Assembly: GCA_017534305.1 (NCBI GenBank)
Contig: JAFWCU010000001.1
Location: 1 to 64,000, forward strand
Length of the DNA stretch: 64,000 bases
Direction of reading: 5' to 3'
DNA from: Clostridia bacterium
GTDB taxonomy: Bacteria > Bacillota > Clostridia > TANB77 > CAG-465
Shown here piece after piece: positions 15,095 through 24,132 of this stretch. The notes beneath the pieces were generated by a model. It was not told the origin of the DNA, did not search any database, and saw only the letters and a program-made list of their open reading frames with translations. Both the position numbers and the translations under genes were made by a program. Within the stretch, counting starts at the first letter, position 1. Every line of letters starts with the position of its first letter.

Positions 15095-15727
15095 ATGTCT
15101 AAGGAAGAAAATGTAATTAAATATTATGTTTTATGTAATAAATTAAAGAATGTTATTAGAACAGGTTGGATGGATTGGAAAGTTCAAAGAGATAGAATAG
15201 AAAGCGTTGCAGAGCATATTTTTGGCGTTCAGATGCTTGCAATAGCTATGAAATCTGAGTTTGAATATGATATTGATATAATGAAAGTAATCTATATGCT
15301 AGCTATTCATGAATTAGGTGAGACTGTTATTGGAGATTTAACTCAGTTTCAAATAGATAAAGATGAGAAGGAAAAAATTGAACATGAGGCAGTTCATAAG
15401 ATTTTATCTTCATTAATTGATGGTAAACAAATTGAAAAACTATTTCTAGAGTTTGATGCTCATGAAACTCCAGAAGCAATGTTTGCTTATCAATGTGATA
15501 AATTAGAATGTGATATTCAATGCAAATTATATGACCAAGAAAAATGTGTAGATTTAGCTCATCAAGAAGGAAATAATACAACAAATGATGAAACAGTAAA
15601 AAAACTACTTGATAGTGGTAAATCATGGTCAGATATGTGGCTAGAGTTTGGACAAAGTAGATATCCATATGACGAAAACTTTCTTGCAGTTTCAAATTAT
15701 GTAAAAGATAATAATATAAGTGAATAA
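15095..15727 (+). CDS. HD-domain hydrolase (YfbR/HDDC2-like)
   Basis: A 210-residue protein of the HD phosphohydrolase superfamily. The order RIESVAEH (His41), HELGE (72-76) and a late D in YQCDKLE resembles the YfbR/HDDC2 group, known as nucleoside 5'-monophosphatases. The usual HD pair is HE here (His72-Glu73), a conservative change that still could bind metal. The exact substrate is not predictable. The ATG follows AGGAGGTAAAATT. It is monocistronic, with its own promoter and a terminator overlapping its stop codon. Confidence 0.8.
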   Translation: MSKEENVIKYYVLCNKLKNVIRTGWMDWKVQRDRIESVAEHIFGVQMLAIAMKSEFEYDIDIMKVIYMLAIHELGETVIGDLTQFQIDKDEKEKIEHEAVHKILSSLIDGKQIEKLFLEFDAHETPEAMFAYQCDKLECDIQCKLYDQEKCVDLAHQEGNNTTNDETVKKLLDSGKSWSDMWLEFGQSRYPYDENFLAVSNYVKDNNISE

Positions 15728-15756
15728 GCGGGTATTTAACTCGCTTATTTTTTTGT
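15722..15756 (+). terminator. terminator of the HD hydrolase gene
   Basis: AATAAGCG/CGCTTATT stem followed by T's. The left arm covers the stop codon. Confidence 0.85.
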
Positions 15757-15771
15757 TAAAACGCAAATCAT

Positions 15772-15800
15772 TTGACAATTCTAAAAAACAAGAATATAAT
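15772..15800 (+). promoter_or_regulatory. promoter of dxs
   Basis: TTGACA (15772-15777), a 17-base spacer and TATAAT (15795-15800), an exact consensus. Confidence 0.88.
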
Positions 15801-15830
15801 AGTCCTCGTATAAATTTTTTAGGAGGGCTT

Positions 15831-17717
15831 ATGTTAGAAAAGATAAATAGTCCAAAAGATTTAAAAGATTTAAAAATAAAAGAAAAAAATGAACTCGCTA
15901 AAGATATTAGAGATTATATATTAGAAGTTGTATCACAAAATGGAGGACATCTTGCCTCTAATTTAGGCGTTGTAGAACTTACCATTGCACTTCATAGTGT
16001 GTTTAATACTCCTGAAGATAAAATAATTTGGGATGTAGGACATCAAAGCTACGTGCATAAGATATTAACCGGTAGAAAACACAAAATGGGCAACATTCGT
16101 AAATTTGGAGGAATAGCAGGTTTTCCAAAAACAAAAGAATCACAATATGATACTTTTAATACTGGACATAGTTCTACATCTATATCTGCAGCACTAGGTA
16201 TGGCACGTGCTCGTGACTTAAAAGGAAAAGATAACCAAGTTGTAGCAGTAATAGGAGATGGATCACTTACTGGTGGTATGGCTATGGAAGCATTAAATGA
16301 TGCAGGATTTAGTAAAACAAATATAACTGTTATTTTAAATGATAACCAAATGAGTATATCTAAAAATAATGGTGGGCTTAATAATTTACTTGGTCATCTT
16401 CGTAGTAAGAAATTATATACAAGAACAAATAACCTTGTTAAAAGAGGACTTAGCAAAATACCTGGAATTGGGCCTAAAATGGTTACAAATATTCAAAGAT
16501 TTAAAATGTCTTTAAAACAATTATTACTTAAAGGTAATGGAATGTATTTTGAGGATATTGGATTTACATATCTTGGACCAGTGGATGGTCATAATATTTC
16601 AAAACTCGAAAGTATAATGCGTTTAAGTAAAAAAATAGAAGGTCCAGTACTTATTCATGTTTTAACTAAAAAAGGAAAAGGATACAAAATTGCAGAAGAA
16701 AATCCAGATAAATTTCATGCTATAGGACCTTTTAATATTGAAACAGGTGAACCTAAATCTAAAAAGGGTGCAGACTATTCAAAAGTATTTGGAGATAAAC
16801 TTGTAAAACTTGCTAAAAAGAATGATAAAATAGTTGCAATTACAGCATCTATGAAAGATGGTACAGGACTAAAAGAATTTGCAAAACAATTTCCAACTCG
16901 CTTTTATGATATTGGAATTGCTGAACAACATGCATTAACTATGGCAGCTGGAATGGCAACAGAGGGAATGATTCCAGTTGTGCCAATTTATTCATCTTTT
17001 TACCAAAGAGGATATGACCAAGTAATCCATGATATAGCACTTCAAAATTTACCAGTGGTAATGTGTGTAGATAGAGCAGGACTGGTTGGTGCAGATGGTG
17101 AAACACACCAAGGAATGTTAGATATGGCTTTCTTTAGATTGGTTCCAAATCTAGTTATAATGGCACCCAAAAATTTCAAAGAATTAGAGTCAATGTTAGA
17201 GTTTGCTGTAAACGCTAAAAGACCTGTTGTAATTAGATATCCACGTGGCGGAGAAGAAAATTTACCTGAACTTAAAGAAAAGAACTTAAAACTTGAAATT
17301 GGAAAAGCTGAGACACTAAAAAATGGTACAGATATAACAATTATTGCAATTGGTAAAATGGTAGCAAGAGCACTTGAAATTGCAAAGGAATTAGAAGCAA
17401 AAAAGAAAAGTGTAGAAGTAATTAACGCAAGATTTTTAAAACCATTAGATAAAACTACAATTTCTAAGAGTATTAAAAAGACTAAATTTGCAGTTACAAT
17501 TGAAGATGGTACAAAAATTAATGGCTTGGGTACTGCAGTAAAAGAATTAATAGTAGATGATAAAATACGTGGTATAAAATTTAAATCTTATGCTTATCCA
17601 GATGAGTTTATTCCTCATGGAAGTGTTAATGAACTTGAAGACTTATATAATATGTCTACTAAGAAAATAGCTTCAGATATTTTAAAAGAATGTGAAGTAT
17701 ATAAAAAGAATAAATAA
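15831..17717 (+). CDS. dxs: 1-deoxy-D-xylulose-5-phosphate synthase
   Basis: Dxs condenses pyruvate and glyceraldehyde-3-phosphate with thiamine diphosphate, the first step of the MEP isoprenoid pathway. The 628-residue product is full length. Visible motifs are the TPP-binding GDGSLTGGMAMEALNDAG with NDNQMSIS, the pyrimidine-domain DIGIAEQHA, and DRAGLVGADGETH. The ATG at 15831 follows AGGAGGGCTT. An in-frame start at 15720 lies before the promoter and inside the previous gene. Later steps of the same lipid route (ispH, ispA, uppS) lie 3-6 kb downstream. Confidence 0.97.
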   Translation: MLEKINSPKDLKDLKIKEKNELAKDIRDYILEVVSQNGGHLASNLGVVELTIALHSVFNTPEDKIIWDVGHQSYVHKILTGRKHKMGNIRKFGGIAGFPKTKESQYDTFNTGHSSTSISAALGMARARDLKGKDNQVVAVIGDGSLTGGMAMEALNDAGFSKTNITVILNDNQMSISKNNGGLNNLLGHLRSKKLYTRTNNLVKRGLSKIPGIGPKMVTNIQRFKMSLKQLLLKGNGMYFEDIGFTYLGPVDGHNISKLESIMRLSKKIEGPVLIHVLTKKGKGYKIAEENPDKFHAIGPFNIETGEPKSKKGADYSKVFGDKLVKLAKKNDKIVAITASMKDGTGLKEFAKQFPTRFYDIGIAEQHALTMAAGMATEGMIPVVPIYSSFYQRGYDQVIHDIALQNLPVVMCVDRAGLVGADGETHQGMLDMAFFRLVPNLVIMAPKNFKELESMLEFAVNAKRPVVIRYPRGGEENLPELKEKNLKLEIGKAETLKNGTDITIIAIGKMVARALEIAKELEAKKKSVEVINARFLKPLDKTTISKSIKKTKFAVTIEDGTKINGLGTAVKELIVDDKIRGIKFKSYAYPDEFIPHGSVNELEDLYNMSTKKIASDILKECEVYKKNK

Positions 17718-17723
17718 AAAGAG

Positions 17724-17750
17724 AAGCAAGGAGCAATCCTTGCTTTTATG
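17724..17750 (+). terminator. terminator of dxs
   Basis: AAGCAAGGA/TCCTTGCTT stem with a GCAA loop, then a broken T-run. Confidence 0.75.
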
Positions 17751-17770
17751 TTATTTATTTTCTCTTTTCC

Positions 17771-17799
17771 TTGAGAAAATGGCTAAATAATGATATAAT
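17771..17799 (+). promoter_or_regulatory. promoter of radA-disA
   Basis: TTGAGA (17771-17776), a 17-base spacer and TATAAT (17794-17799). Confidence 0.8.
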
Positions 17800-17828
17800 G
17801 TGTTCGTGCTTAGCACAGGAGGTAGATT

Positions 17829-19196
17829 ATGGCATCAAATGTTGTATTCTTTTGTAAAGAATGTGGATATGAATCAGCAAAATGGATGGGAAAGTGTCCA
17901 GGATGTAATAGCTGGAATAGCTTTGTTGAGGAAAAAGTGAATAAAAAAGCAACAAAAGCGGGTAATTCACGTGATACTTTTTCTCAAAGAAGTGAAGTTA
18001 AAAAGCTTAGTGATATAGTTGTAACTCAAGAAGTTAGACTTGACACAGGATATGAAGAATTAAACAAAGTATTTGGTGGCGGAATAGTTGAAGGGTCTCT
18101 TAATTTAATTGGTGGAGAACCTGGTATTGGTAAATCTACTTTAATTATGCAAGTATGTTCTAAGCTTGCAGATATAGGAAATGTTTTATATATATCTGGA
18201 GAAGAATCTGAAACGCAAGTTAAACTTCGTGCAGATAGACTAGGTGTTAAAAGTGATAATATCCTTTTTTTAAATGAGACAAATATTGCTCAAATTGAGG
18301 ATAAAATAGAAGAAATATCTCCAAAGTTTTGTATAGTAGACTCTATACAAACAATGTATGACGAAGATATTAGTTCAACTCCTGGAAGTATCTCTCAAGT
18401 TAAAGAGGTAACAGGAAGACTAATGTATCAAGCAAAAAGAAAAGGAATAACTACTATAGTAATTGGACATGTAACAAAAGATGGTGTAATTGCAGGGCCA
18501 AGAATTCTTGAACATATGGTAGATACAGTAATATACATAGAAGGTGAGAGATTTTTATCTCATAGAATTGTTAGAGGTGTAAAAAATAGGTTTGGTTCAA
18601 CTAATGAAATTGGTGTTTTCGATATGAAAGACGAAGGAATGGTTGAAGTTAAAAATCTGTCAGATATATTCTTAACAAAATCAGATAAAAATCTACCTGG
18701 AACTGCAATTGTTGCAACAGTTGAAGGAACTTCTACAATACTTATGGAGGTCCAAGCACTTACTACTCATTCATATTATAATAATCCAAGACGTGTTCCA
18801 AATGGAATAGACTTAAATAGACTTAATATGCTTATTGCAGTGCTTGAAAAAAGATGTAATCTGTCTTTAAGTACACAAGACATATACGTAAATATAATAG
18901 GCGGAATGAGAGTAGATGAGCCTGCAGTAGATTTAAGTGTTGCAATGGCTATAGTCTCAAGTTATAAAAATATAACAATTGATCCTAAAACTGTATTTTT
19001 AGGTGAAATTGGTTTAACTGGAGAAATTCGTAATATTACAAATTTTGAAAAGCGTATAAAAGAAATAACTAAACTAGGATATAATACAATTTATACAAAT
19101 AAGAAACAAATAGATAGCTTAAAAGAAAAAGTGGATGCCAACCTTATTGGTGTCTCTACAATAGATGAAGTAATAGATAAAATAGTTAGAAATTAA
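17829..19196 (+). CDS. radA: DNA repair protein RadA (Sms)
   Basis: RadA is a RecA-like ATPase that helps process recombination intermediates and branch migration. The 455-residue product has the N-terminal four-Cys zinc finger CKEC...CPGC (residues 9-25), Walker A GGEPGIGKST, the RadA-specific VKNRFGS motif, and a C-terminal Lon-protease-like domain (from about 350) without the catalytic dyad. The ATG follows AGGAGGTAGATT. It is followed 11 bases later by disA, an association also found in Bacillus and other Clostridia. Confidence 0.97.
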   Translation: MASNVVFFCKECGYESAKWMGKCPGCNSWNSFVEEKVNKKATKAGNSRDTFSQRSEVKKLSDIVVTQEVRLDTGYEELNKVFGGGIVEGSLNLIGGEPGIGKSTLIMQVCSKLADIGNVLYISGEESETQVKLRADRLGVKSDNILFLNETNIAQIEDKIEEISPKFCIVDSIQTMYDEDISSTPGSISQVKEVTGRLMYQAKRKGITTIVIGHVTKDGVIAGPRILEHMVDTVIYIEGERFLSHRIVRGVKNRFGSTNEIGVFDMKDEGMVEVKNLSDIFLTKSDKNLPGTAIVATVEGTSTILMEVQALTTHSYYNNPRRVPNGIDLNRLNMLIAVLEKRCNLSLSTQDIYVNIIGGMRVDEPAVDLSVAMAIVSSYKNITIDPKTVFLGEIGLTGEIRNITNFEKRIKEITKLGYNTIYTNKKQIDSLKEKVDANLIGVSTIDEVIDKIVRN

Positions 19197-19207
19197 AGGG
19201 GGAAAAA

Positions 19208-20290
19208 GTGAAACAAGAAGAAATACTAGAAGTACTAAAAATGGTAGCACCAGGAACTAGTTTGCGTGATGGACTAGATAATATTATTAAAGCAAAAACT
19301 GGAGCATTAATTGTAGTATCAAACAGTGAAGAAGTAATGAATTTAGCAGATGGTGGATTTAAACTAGATATAGATTATTCACCAGCAAACATATATGAGT
19401 TAAGTAAAATGGATGGAGCAATTGTAATTAGTTCAGATGTTAAGAAGATACTTCGTGCAAATGCTCAACTTGTTCCAGATTATAAAATAAAAACTACTGA
19501 AACTGGTACTAGACATAGAACTGCAGAACGTGTTGCAAAACAAACAAATGAAATAGTTATATGTATATCTCAAAGAAGGGGAATAATTACAATATTTAAA
19601 GGAGATTTTAGATATGTAATTAAAGAAAGAGATGCTCTAAATATAGAAGCAAACCAAATGCTTGAAACTCTTGAAAAATATAAGAAAGTATTTGATCATG
19701 CTTTAAGTATCTTAACAGAGCATGAGTTTGATGATATTGTTTATCTTGAACTTGTTGCAAATGCAATATATAGAAGTGAAATAGTACTTCGTATGAAGAC
19801 AGAAGTAGAAAAGACAATAATAGAACTTGGAGATGAAGGAAGACTTGTAAATATTCAACTTCAAGAATTAATAGATAATGTTGAATCTGAGGAAAAACAA
19901 ATAATTCAAGATTATATGGTGTTAAAAAGAAAGAATTCTAAAGTAACTGCAGATTCAATACTTGAAGACATTAAAAAAATAGATAGAAAATCTCTTGTAG
20001 ACTCAGAAAAAATTATTAAGCTACTTGGATATGATTCAGATAGCACAACAGAGCTTTTAGATAGAAACGTATCTCCTCGTGGATACAGAGTGCTAAATAA
20101 AATACCAAAGATGCCTGCAAGTATTATTGAAAAGATTATTAGTGCTTTTGGTTCACTTCAAATAGTATGTGATGCGACTGTAGCTGAACTAGATGATGTT
20201 GAAGGAATTGGTGAAAGAAGAGCTAAAATAATTAATCAATCACTTAAGAGATTACAAGAACAAAACATTATTAGATTATATAATATGTAG
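19208..20290 (+). CDS. disA: DNA integrity scanning protein DisA, diadenylate cyclase
   Basis: DisA makes c-di-AMP from two ATP and scans DNA for branched lesions, linking repair to signalling. The 360-residue product has the N-terminal DAC domain with KMDGAIVIS (DGA motif, around residues 75-83) and GTRHRTAER (RHR motif), a helical spine, and C-terminal helix-hairpin-helix DNA-binding repeats (VEGIGERRAKII). The start is GTG, placed after AAAGGGGGAAAAA. It lies in an operon with radA, whose product regulates DisA activity in Bacillus subtilis. Confidence 0.97.
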   Translation: MKQEEILEVLKMVAPGTSLRDGLDNIIKAKTGALIVVSNSEEVMNLADGGFKLDIDYSPANIYELSKMDGAIVISSDVKKILRANAQLVPDYKIKTTETGTRHRTAERVAKQTNEIVICISQRRGIITIFKGDFRYVIKERDALNIEANQMLETLEKYKKVFDHALSILTEHEFDDIVYLELVANAIYRSEIVLRMKTEVEKTIIELGDEGRLVNIQLQELIDNVESEEKQIIQDYMVLKRKNSKVTADSILEDIKKIDRKSLVDSEKIIKLLGYDSDSTTELLDRNVSPRGYRVLNKIPKMPASIIEKIISAFGSLQIVCDATVAELDDVEGIGERRAKIINQSLKRLQEQNIIRLYNM

Positions 20291-20306
20291 TTGTATGAAA
20301 ATATTA

Positions 20307-20337
20307 AAATACTCGTATTTTTACGGGTATTTTTTTT
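20307..20337 (+). terminator. terminator of radA-disA
   Basis: AAATACTCGT/ACGGGTATTT stem (one G-U) and a run of eight T's that leads directly into the next promoter. Confidence 0.85.
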
Positions 20338-20364
20338 GACAATTTCTGTATACTGCATTATAAT
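20336..20364 (+). promoter_or_regulatory. promoter of the isoprenoid operon
   Basis: TTGACA (20336-20341), a 17-base spacer and TATAAT (20359-20364), an exact consensus overlapping the preceding terminator's T-run. Confidence 0.85.
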
Positions 20365-20388
20365 ATTATTGTATATTTGGAGGAAAAA

Positions 20389-21228
20389 ATGAAGATTATT
20401 GTAGGAAAAGAATCTGGATTTTGTTTTGGAGTTAAAAGAGCAGTAGATGGTGTTAAAGAAGATGTCAAAAATTTGGATAAATTATATTGCTTAGGAGAAA
20501 TAGTTCATAATGAGGGAGTAGTTAGTGAACTAGAAAATATGGGCGTAAAATTTATTGAATCACTAGATGAGATTGAAGATGAATCTAATGTTGCAATTCG
20601 TGCTCATGGAGTAGATGAAAAAACATATAAATTAGCTGAATCTAAAAATCTTAAAGTTAGAGATTATACTTGCCCTAAAGTTGCTCAAATACATCTTAAA
20701 ATAAAAGAAAAAGCAAATGATGGGTATACAATTATATTAATTGGTAAAAAAACACATCCAGAAACTATTGGATCAATGGGATATGCTAAAGATGTTTATG
20801 TTATTGAAACAATAGATGAAATAGAATCACTTCCAAATTTTTCTAAAGTTTTTTCTATTGTACAAACTACTTTTTCTATGAGTAAATACTTAGAAATAGA
20901 AAAAACTCTAAAAGAAAAATATCCAAATATTGAATGTTTAAATACAATTTGTGCAAGTACAAAAAACAGACAAGAAGAATGTTCAAAAATTGCTAAAGAG
21001 GCAGATTTTATGATTATAGTTGGTGGTAAAAATAGTTCGAATACCAAAAAACTATACGAGGTTGCATGTGCAAATTGTGAAAATTGCATTATTATACAAG
21101 ATGAAAACGACAAAAAAATTGAAGAATGCAAAAATTATGATATAATAGGGATAATGTCAGGAGCTTCAACTCCTATTGAAACAGTACAAAAGATAGTGGG
21201 AAATATTAATAGTTTATGTGAGGTGTAA
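20389..21228 (+). CDS. ispH: 4-hydroxy-3-methylbut-2-enyl diphosphate reductase
   Basis: IspH is the iron-sulfur enzyme releasing IPP and DMAPP at the end of the MEP pathway. The 279-residue product carries the three cluster cysteines in GFCFGVKRA (Cys12), YTCPKV and NTICASTKNRQ, plus the RAHG motif. It is the short form, without the C-terminal S1 domains fused to IspH in some Clostridia. The start is the ATG at 20389 after TTGGAGGAAAAA. The TTG at 20377 lies before the ribosome binding site. It is the first gene of ispH-ispA-HD-uppS. Confidence 0.97.
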   Translation: MKIIVGKESGFCFGVKRAVDGVKEDVKNLDKLYCLGEIVHNEGVVSELENMGVKFIESLDEIEDESNVAIRAHGVDEKTYKLAESKNLKVRDYTCPKVAQIHLKIKEKANDGYTIILIGKKTHPETIGSMGYAKDVYVIETIDEIESLPNFSKVFSIVQTTFSMSKYLEIEKTLKEKYPNIECLNTICASTKNRQEECSKIAKEADFMIIVGGKNSSNTKKLYEVACANCENCIIIQDENDKKIEECKNYDIIGIMSGASTPIETVQKIVGNINSLCEV

Positions 21229-21229
21229 A

Positions 21230-22120
21230 ATGAACTTTAAAGAAGAATTAAAAAACTATCAAAATTATATAGATGAAGAATTAGACAAATATTTTAAAGA
21301 TGAAGATCCATATGTTCAAAGATTAAGAGACTCAATGAGATATTCTTTGCTTGCGGGCGGAAAAAGAATAAGACCAATACTTATGTTTGCAACATATAGA
21401 TTATTTAAAGAAGATTACGAAAAATGTCTTCCATTTGCAATTGGTATGGAAATGGTACATAATGCATCATTAATTCATGATGATATGCCATGTATAGATA
21501 ATGATGATTTTAGACATGGAAAACCAACAAATCATAAAATGTATGATGAGTGTACTGCATTACTTGCAGGAGATGCATTATTTAACTATTCAAATGTAGT
21601 TATTACAGATGACCTTCGTGAAGAATTAGATATAAAACAAATTAGTATGAAAATAATGGCTTTAAATGAATTTGTTAAAGCAAAAGACAGAATGGTTTGT
21701 GGTGAGTATTTTGATACTGTAAGTGAAGGTCAACTTTTAACTTTAGAACAACTTGAATATATGCATATGAATAAAACAGGTGCATTAATTAAAGAATCTG
21801 TAAGAATTGGTGCACTACTTGCAGGGGTTTCAAATCAAGAGTTACAAATACTTACAAATTATGCAGAAAACATTGGACTTGCTTTTCAAATTAAAGATGA
21901 TATTCTATCTGAAATTGGAGATAGTAAGAAAATGGGTAAACCTGTTGGAAATGATAGAGAAATGAATAAAGTAACTTATGTTACTAAATATGGGCTTGAA
22001 AGAGCACAAGAAATGCTAGATGATGTAATAAATGAAGCAATGACAAGTATTAGAATATTTGGAGACAAATCTGCTTTTTTACTAGATTTAGCATTATATA
22101 TAAAAGATAGAGAAAGATAG
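21230..22120 (+). CDS. ispA: polyprenyl (farnesyl/geranylgeranyl) diphosphate synthase
   Basis: A short-chain trans-prenyltransferase that extends DMAPP with IPP, supplying the allylic primer for UppS. The 296-residue product has GGKRIRP, the first Asp-rich motif DDMPCIDNDD, and the second, KDDIL. It starts one base after the ispH stop, behind GTGAGGTGTAAA, so it is translationally coupled. Chain length (C15 or C20) cannot be fixed by eye. The farnesyl product is the expected one, given uppS downstream. Confidence 0.93.
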   Translation: MNFKEELKNYQNYIDEELDKYFKDEDPYVQRLRDSMRYSLLAGGKRIRPILMFATYRLFKEDYEKCLPFAIGMEMVHNASLIHDDMPCIDNDDFRHGKPTNHKMYDECTALLAGDALFNYSNVVITDDLREELDIKQISMKIMALNEFVKAKDRMVCGEYFDTVSEGQLLTLEQLEYMHMNKTGALIKESVRIGALLAGVSNQELQILTNYAENIGLAFQIKDDILSEIGDSKKMGKPVGNDREMNKVTYVTKYGLERAQEMLDDVINEAMTSIRIFGDKSAFLLDLALYIKDRER

Positions 22121-22129
22121 AGGTGTAAT

Positions 22130-22687
22130 ATGGTAGAAGAATTTAAGGCTTTACTTGATAGCATTTCTAGAGAAGGAATGCAAGATTTAATTAATTTTAT
22201 TGAGGAAAGAACAGACTTTTACACAGCTCCTGCAAGCACTCGTTTTCATGGAGATTATGAGGGTGGACTTGTGGAACATAGCTTAAAAGTATATGAGATT
22301 TTAAAACAAAAAGTTGAAACTTCAACAATACCTATTGAAGTATCTGAAGATAGTTTGAAACTTATTGCTCTTTTACATGATATTTGTAAAGTAAATTATT
22401 ATAAAGTAGATTATAGAAATGCAAAAAATGAACAAGGTGTGTGGGAAAAAGTTCCATATTATACAGTAGATGATACAATTCCTTATGGACATGGTGAAAA
22501 ATCTGTTATGATGATTACTGAGTATATCAAACTTACTCCAGAAGAAAAATATTGCATAAGATGGCATATGGGCTTTACAGAGCCAAAAGAATTATATGGA
22601 ACTATAAGTGCTGCGTATAAAAAATATCCTTTAGCATTACTTATGCATGAAGCAGATTTAGAAGCTACTTATTTTTTTAATACTTAA
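22130..22687 (+). CDS. HD-domain hydrolase in the isoprenoid operon
   Basis: A 185-residue HD-superfamily protein. The metal-binding set includes GGLVEHSLKV (first His), ALLHDICK (HD pair) and RWHMGF. It starts 9 bases after ispA behind AGAGGTGTAAT and ends 25 bases before uppS, so it is co-transcribed with isoprenoid genes. The HD signature indicates phosphohydrolase activity, but the substrate is unknown. A link to prenyl phosphate metabolism is only suggested by position. Confidence 0.78.
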   Translation: MVEEFKALLDSISREGMQDLINFIEERTDFYTAPASTRFHGDYEGGLVEHSLKVYEILKQKVETSTIPIEVSEDSLKLIALLHDICKVNYYKVDYRNAKNEQGVWEKVPYYTVDDTIPYGHGEKSVMMITEYIKLTPEEKYCIRWHMGFTEPKELYGTISAAYKKYPLALLMHEADLEATYFFNT

Positions 22688-22712
22688 TTAAAAAATAGAT
22701 TAGGAGATAATT

Positions 22713-23423
22713 ATGGTTATAGATGAAAGAGGACCAAAGCATATTGGTATAATATTAGATGGAAATAGACGTTGGGCAAAAGCTCATGGTATGGCTGCAA
22801 TAGAAGGTCATAAAGTTGGTGCACAGAGAGTTAAAGATATTGTTAAATACTCATATGACATTGGACTTAAATATTTAACAGTTTATGCTTTTTCAACAGA
22901 AAACTGGAAAAGAGATCCAGCAGAAGTTTCTCTTCTTATGAAATTACTTGAAAAATTTTCAGATGAAATTTTAGAAAGCGATGAAAAAAGAAAAGTAAAA
23001 TTTAAATTTTATGGAGATTTATCTAGATTAGACCCTAAACTTCAAAAGAAAGTACATGAGGTTGAAGAAAAGACAAAAGACAATGACGTTATGACATTTG
23101 GGATTTGTCTTAACTATGGTGGTAGAGATGAGTTGATTCATGCTATTAAATCTATTGCACAAGATGTTAAAGATGGAAAAGCATCTGTTGAGGATATAGA
23201 TGTAGCTATGGTAGATAGTAAACTTTATACAGCAGGAGTGCCAGATCCAGACTTTATAATTAGAACAAGTGGTGAGAAACGTTTGTCTAATTTCTTAACA
23301 TGGCAATCTACATATGCAGAACTATATTTCCCAGAAATCTATTGGCCAGAGTTTGATGAAATCCAAATGGATAAAGCTATCGAAGAATACATAAAAAGAA
23401 ACCGTAGATTTGGCGGAAATTAG
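22713..23423 (+). CDS. uppS: undecaprenyl diphosphate synthase (di-trans,poly-cis)
   Basis: UppS adds eight IPP units to farnesyl diphosphate to make the C55 lipid carrier for peptidoglycan and other wall polymers. The 236-residue product shows GIILDGNRRWAKAHG, AFSTENWKR, the RTSGEKRLSNF signature and the C-terminal YIKRNRRFGG. It is the last gene of the operon. In many bacteria cdsA and dxr follow, but here a separate carD unit does. No strong terminator is seen after it. Confidence 0.97.
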   Translation: MVIDERGPKHIGIILDGNRRWAKAHGMAAIEGHKVGAQRVKDIVKYSYDIGLKYLTVYAFSTENWKRDPAEVSLLMKLLEKFSDEILESDEKRKVKFKFYGDLSRLDPKLQKKVHEVEEKTKDNDVMTFGICLNYGGRDELIHAIKSIAQDVKDGKASVEDIDVAMVDSKLYTAGVPDPDFIIRTSGEKRLSNFLTWQSTYAELYFPEIYWPEFDEIQMDKAIEEYIKRNRRFGGN

Positions 23424-23453
23424 TCTCTTTACATAAAAAAGAATTCAAATTCC

Positions 23454-23482
23454 TTTACTTTTTAACAAAATTATGCTATAAT
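23454..23482 (+). promoter_or_regulatory. promoter of the carD-like gene
   Basis: TTTACT (23454-23459), a 17-base spacer and TATAAT (23477-23482). Confidence 0.7.
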
Positions 23483-23521
23483 ATAGGTGTATTACTTGAG
23501 TTTAAGAAGGGGGAATGTTTA

Positions 23522-24064
23522 GTGTTTAGTGTAGGAGATAAAGTTGTTTATCCGATGCATGGTGCAGGTACAATTGAGTCTATTGAAGAGAAAGAAATGC
23601 TTGGAAATGTTGACGATTACTACATTATCAAAATGCCTATAGGTGGAATGAAACTTATGGTTCCAACTAATAAGGTAGATGATATTGGAGTTAGAGAAGT
23701 TTCTCAAAGATCAGAAGCAGACAAAGTATTCTCTGTTCTTGAAAAACCTAAAGATCCTTACATTCACGATGTGAATTGGAGTAAGAGATATAATCTTAAC
23801 GTAGAAAAGATTAAATCAGGTAACATATTAGAAGTTGCTGAAGTTGTAAGAGAATTATCTCACAGACATATGGAAAGAGGACTTTCTATTGGTGAGAAAA
23901 AAATGCTTGCAACATCTAAAAACATCCTTTTATCTGAAATGGTACTAGCTGAAAACCAAGATAAAGATTTACTTGAAAGTAAGATTGATAGTATTATCAA
24001 AGAATCTTATGCAGCAGGTATAATGGATGAAGCTTCTAATGCAAGTGGAGATGTAAATTTATAA
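23522..24064 (+). CDS. CarD family transcriptional regulator
   Basis: A CarD/CdnL-like protein that binds the RNA polymerase beta subunit and stabilises open promoter complexes. The N-terminal Tudor-like RNAP-interaction domain is in the first 60 residues (VGDKVVYPMHGAGTIESIEEKE), and a helical DNA-binding domain makes up the rest. Length is 180. The start is a GTG after AAGAAGGGGG. An ATG seven bases upstream (23515) opens a 4-codon frame that stops inside carD, so that ATG is not the gene start. It is a single-gene unit with its own promoter and terminator. Confidence 0.92.
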   Translation: MFSVGDKVVYPMHGAGTIESIEEKEMLGNVDDYYIIKMPIGGMKLMVPTNKVDDIGVREVSQRSEADKVFSVLEKPKDPYIHDVNWSKRYNLNVEKIKSGNILEVAEVVRELSHRHMERGLSIGEKKMLATSKNILLSEMVLAENQDKDLLESKIDSIIKESYAAGIMDEASNASGDVNL

Positions 24065-24095
24065 TAGTCTCAAAAAAATATTTTAAACAAACAAA

Positions 24096-24130
24096 TAAGC
24101 TTGGAACGATTAAGTTTCAAGCTTTTTTGT
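24096..24130. terminator. terminator between carD and the convergent unknown gene
   Basis: AAGCTTGGAA/TTTCAAGCTT stem (one mismatch) followed by six T's. The A-run on the left is weaker. Confidence 0.8.
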
Positions 24131-24132
24131 AT

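Noticed and set aside
20389..21228. IspH fused to S1 domains, as in some Clostridia
   Set aside because: The product stops at 279 residues and the next start follows immediately; no S1 repeats are present.
23424..23453. Terminator after uppS
   Set aside because: Only a 5-base GAATT/AATTC pairing with almost no loop is present, too weak to call.
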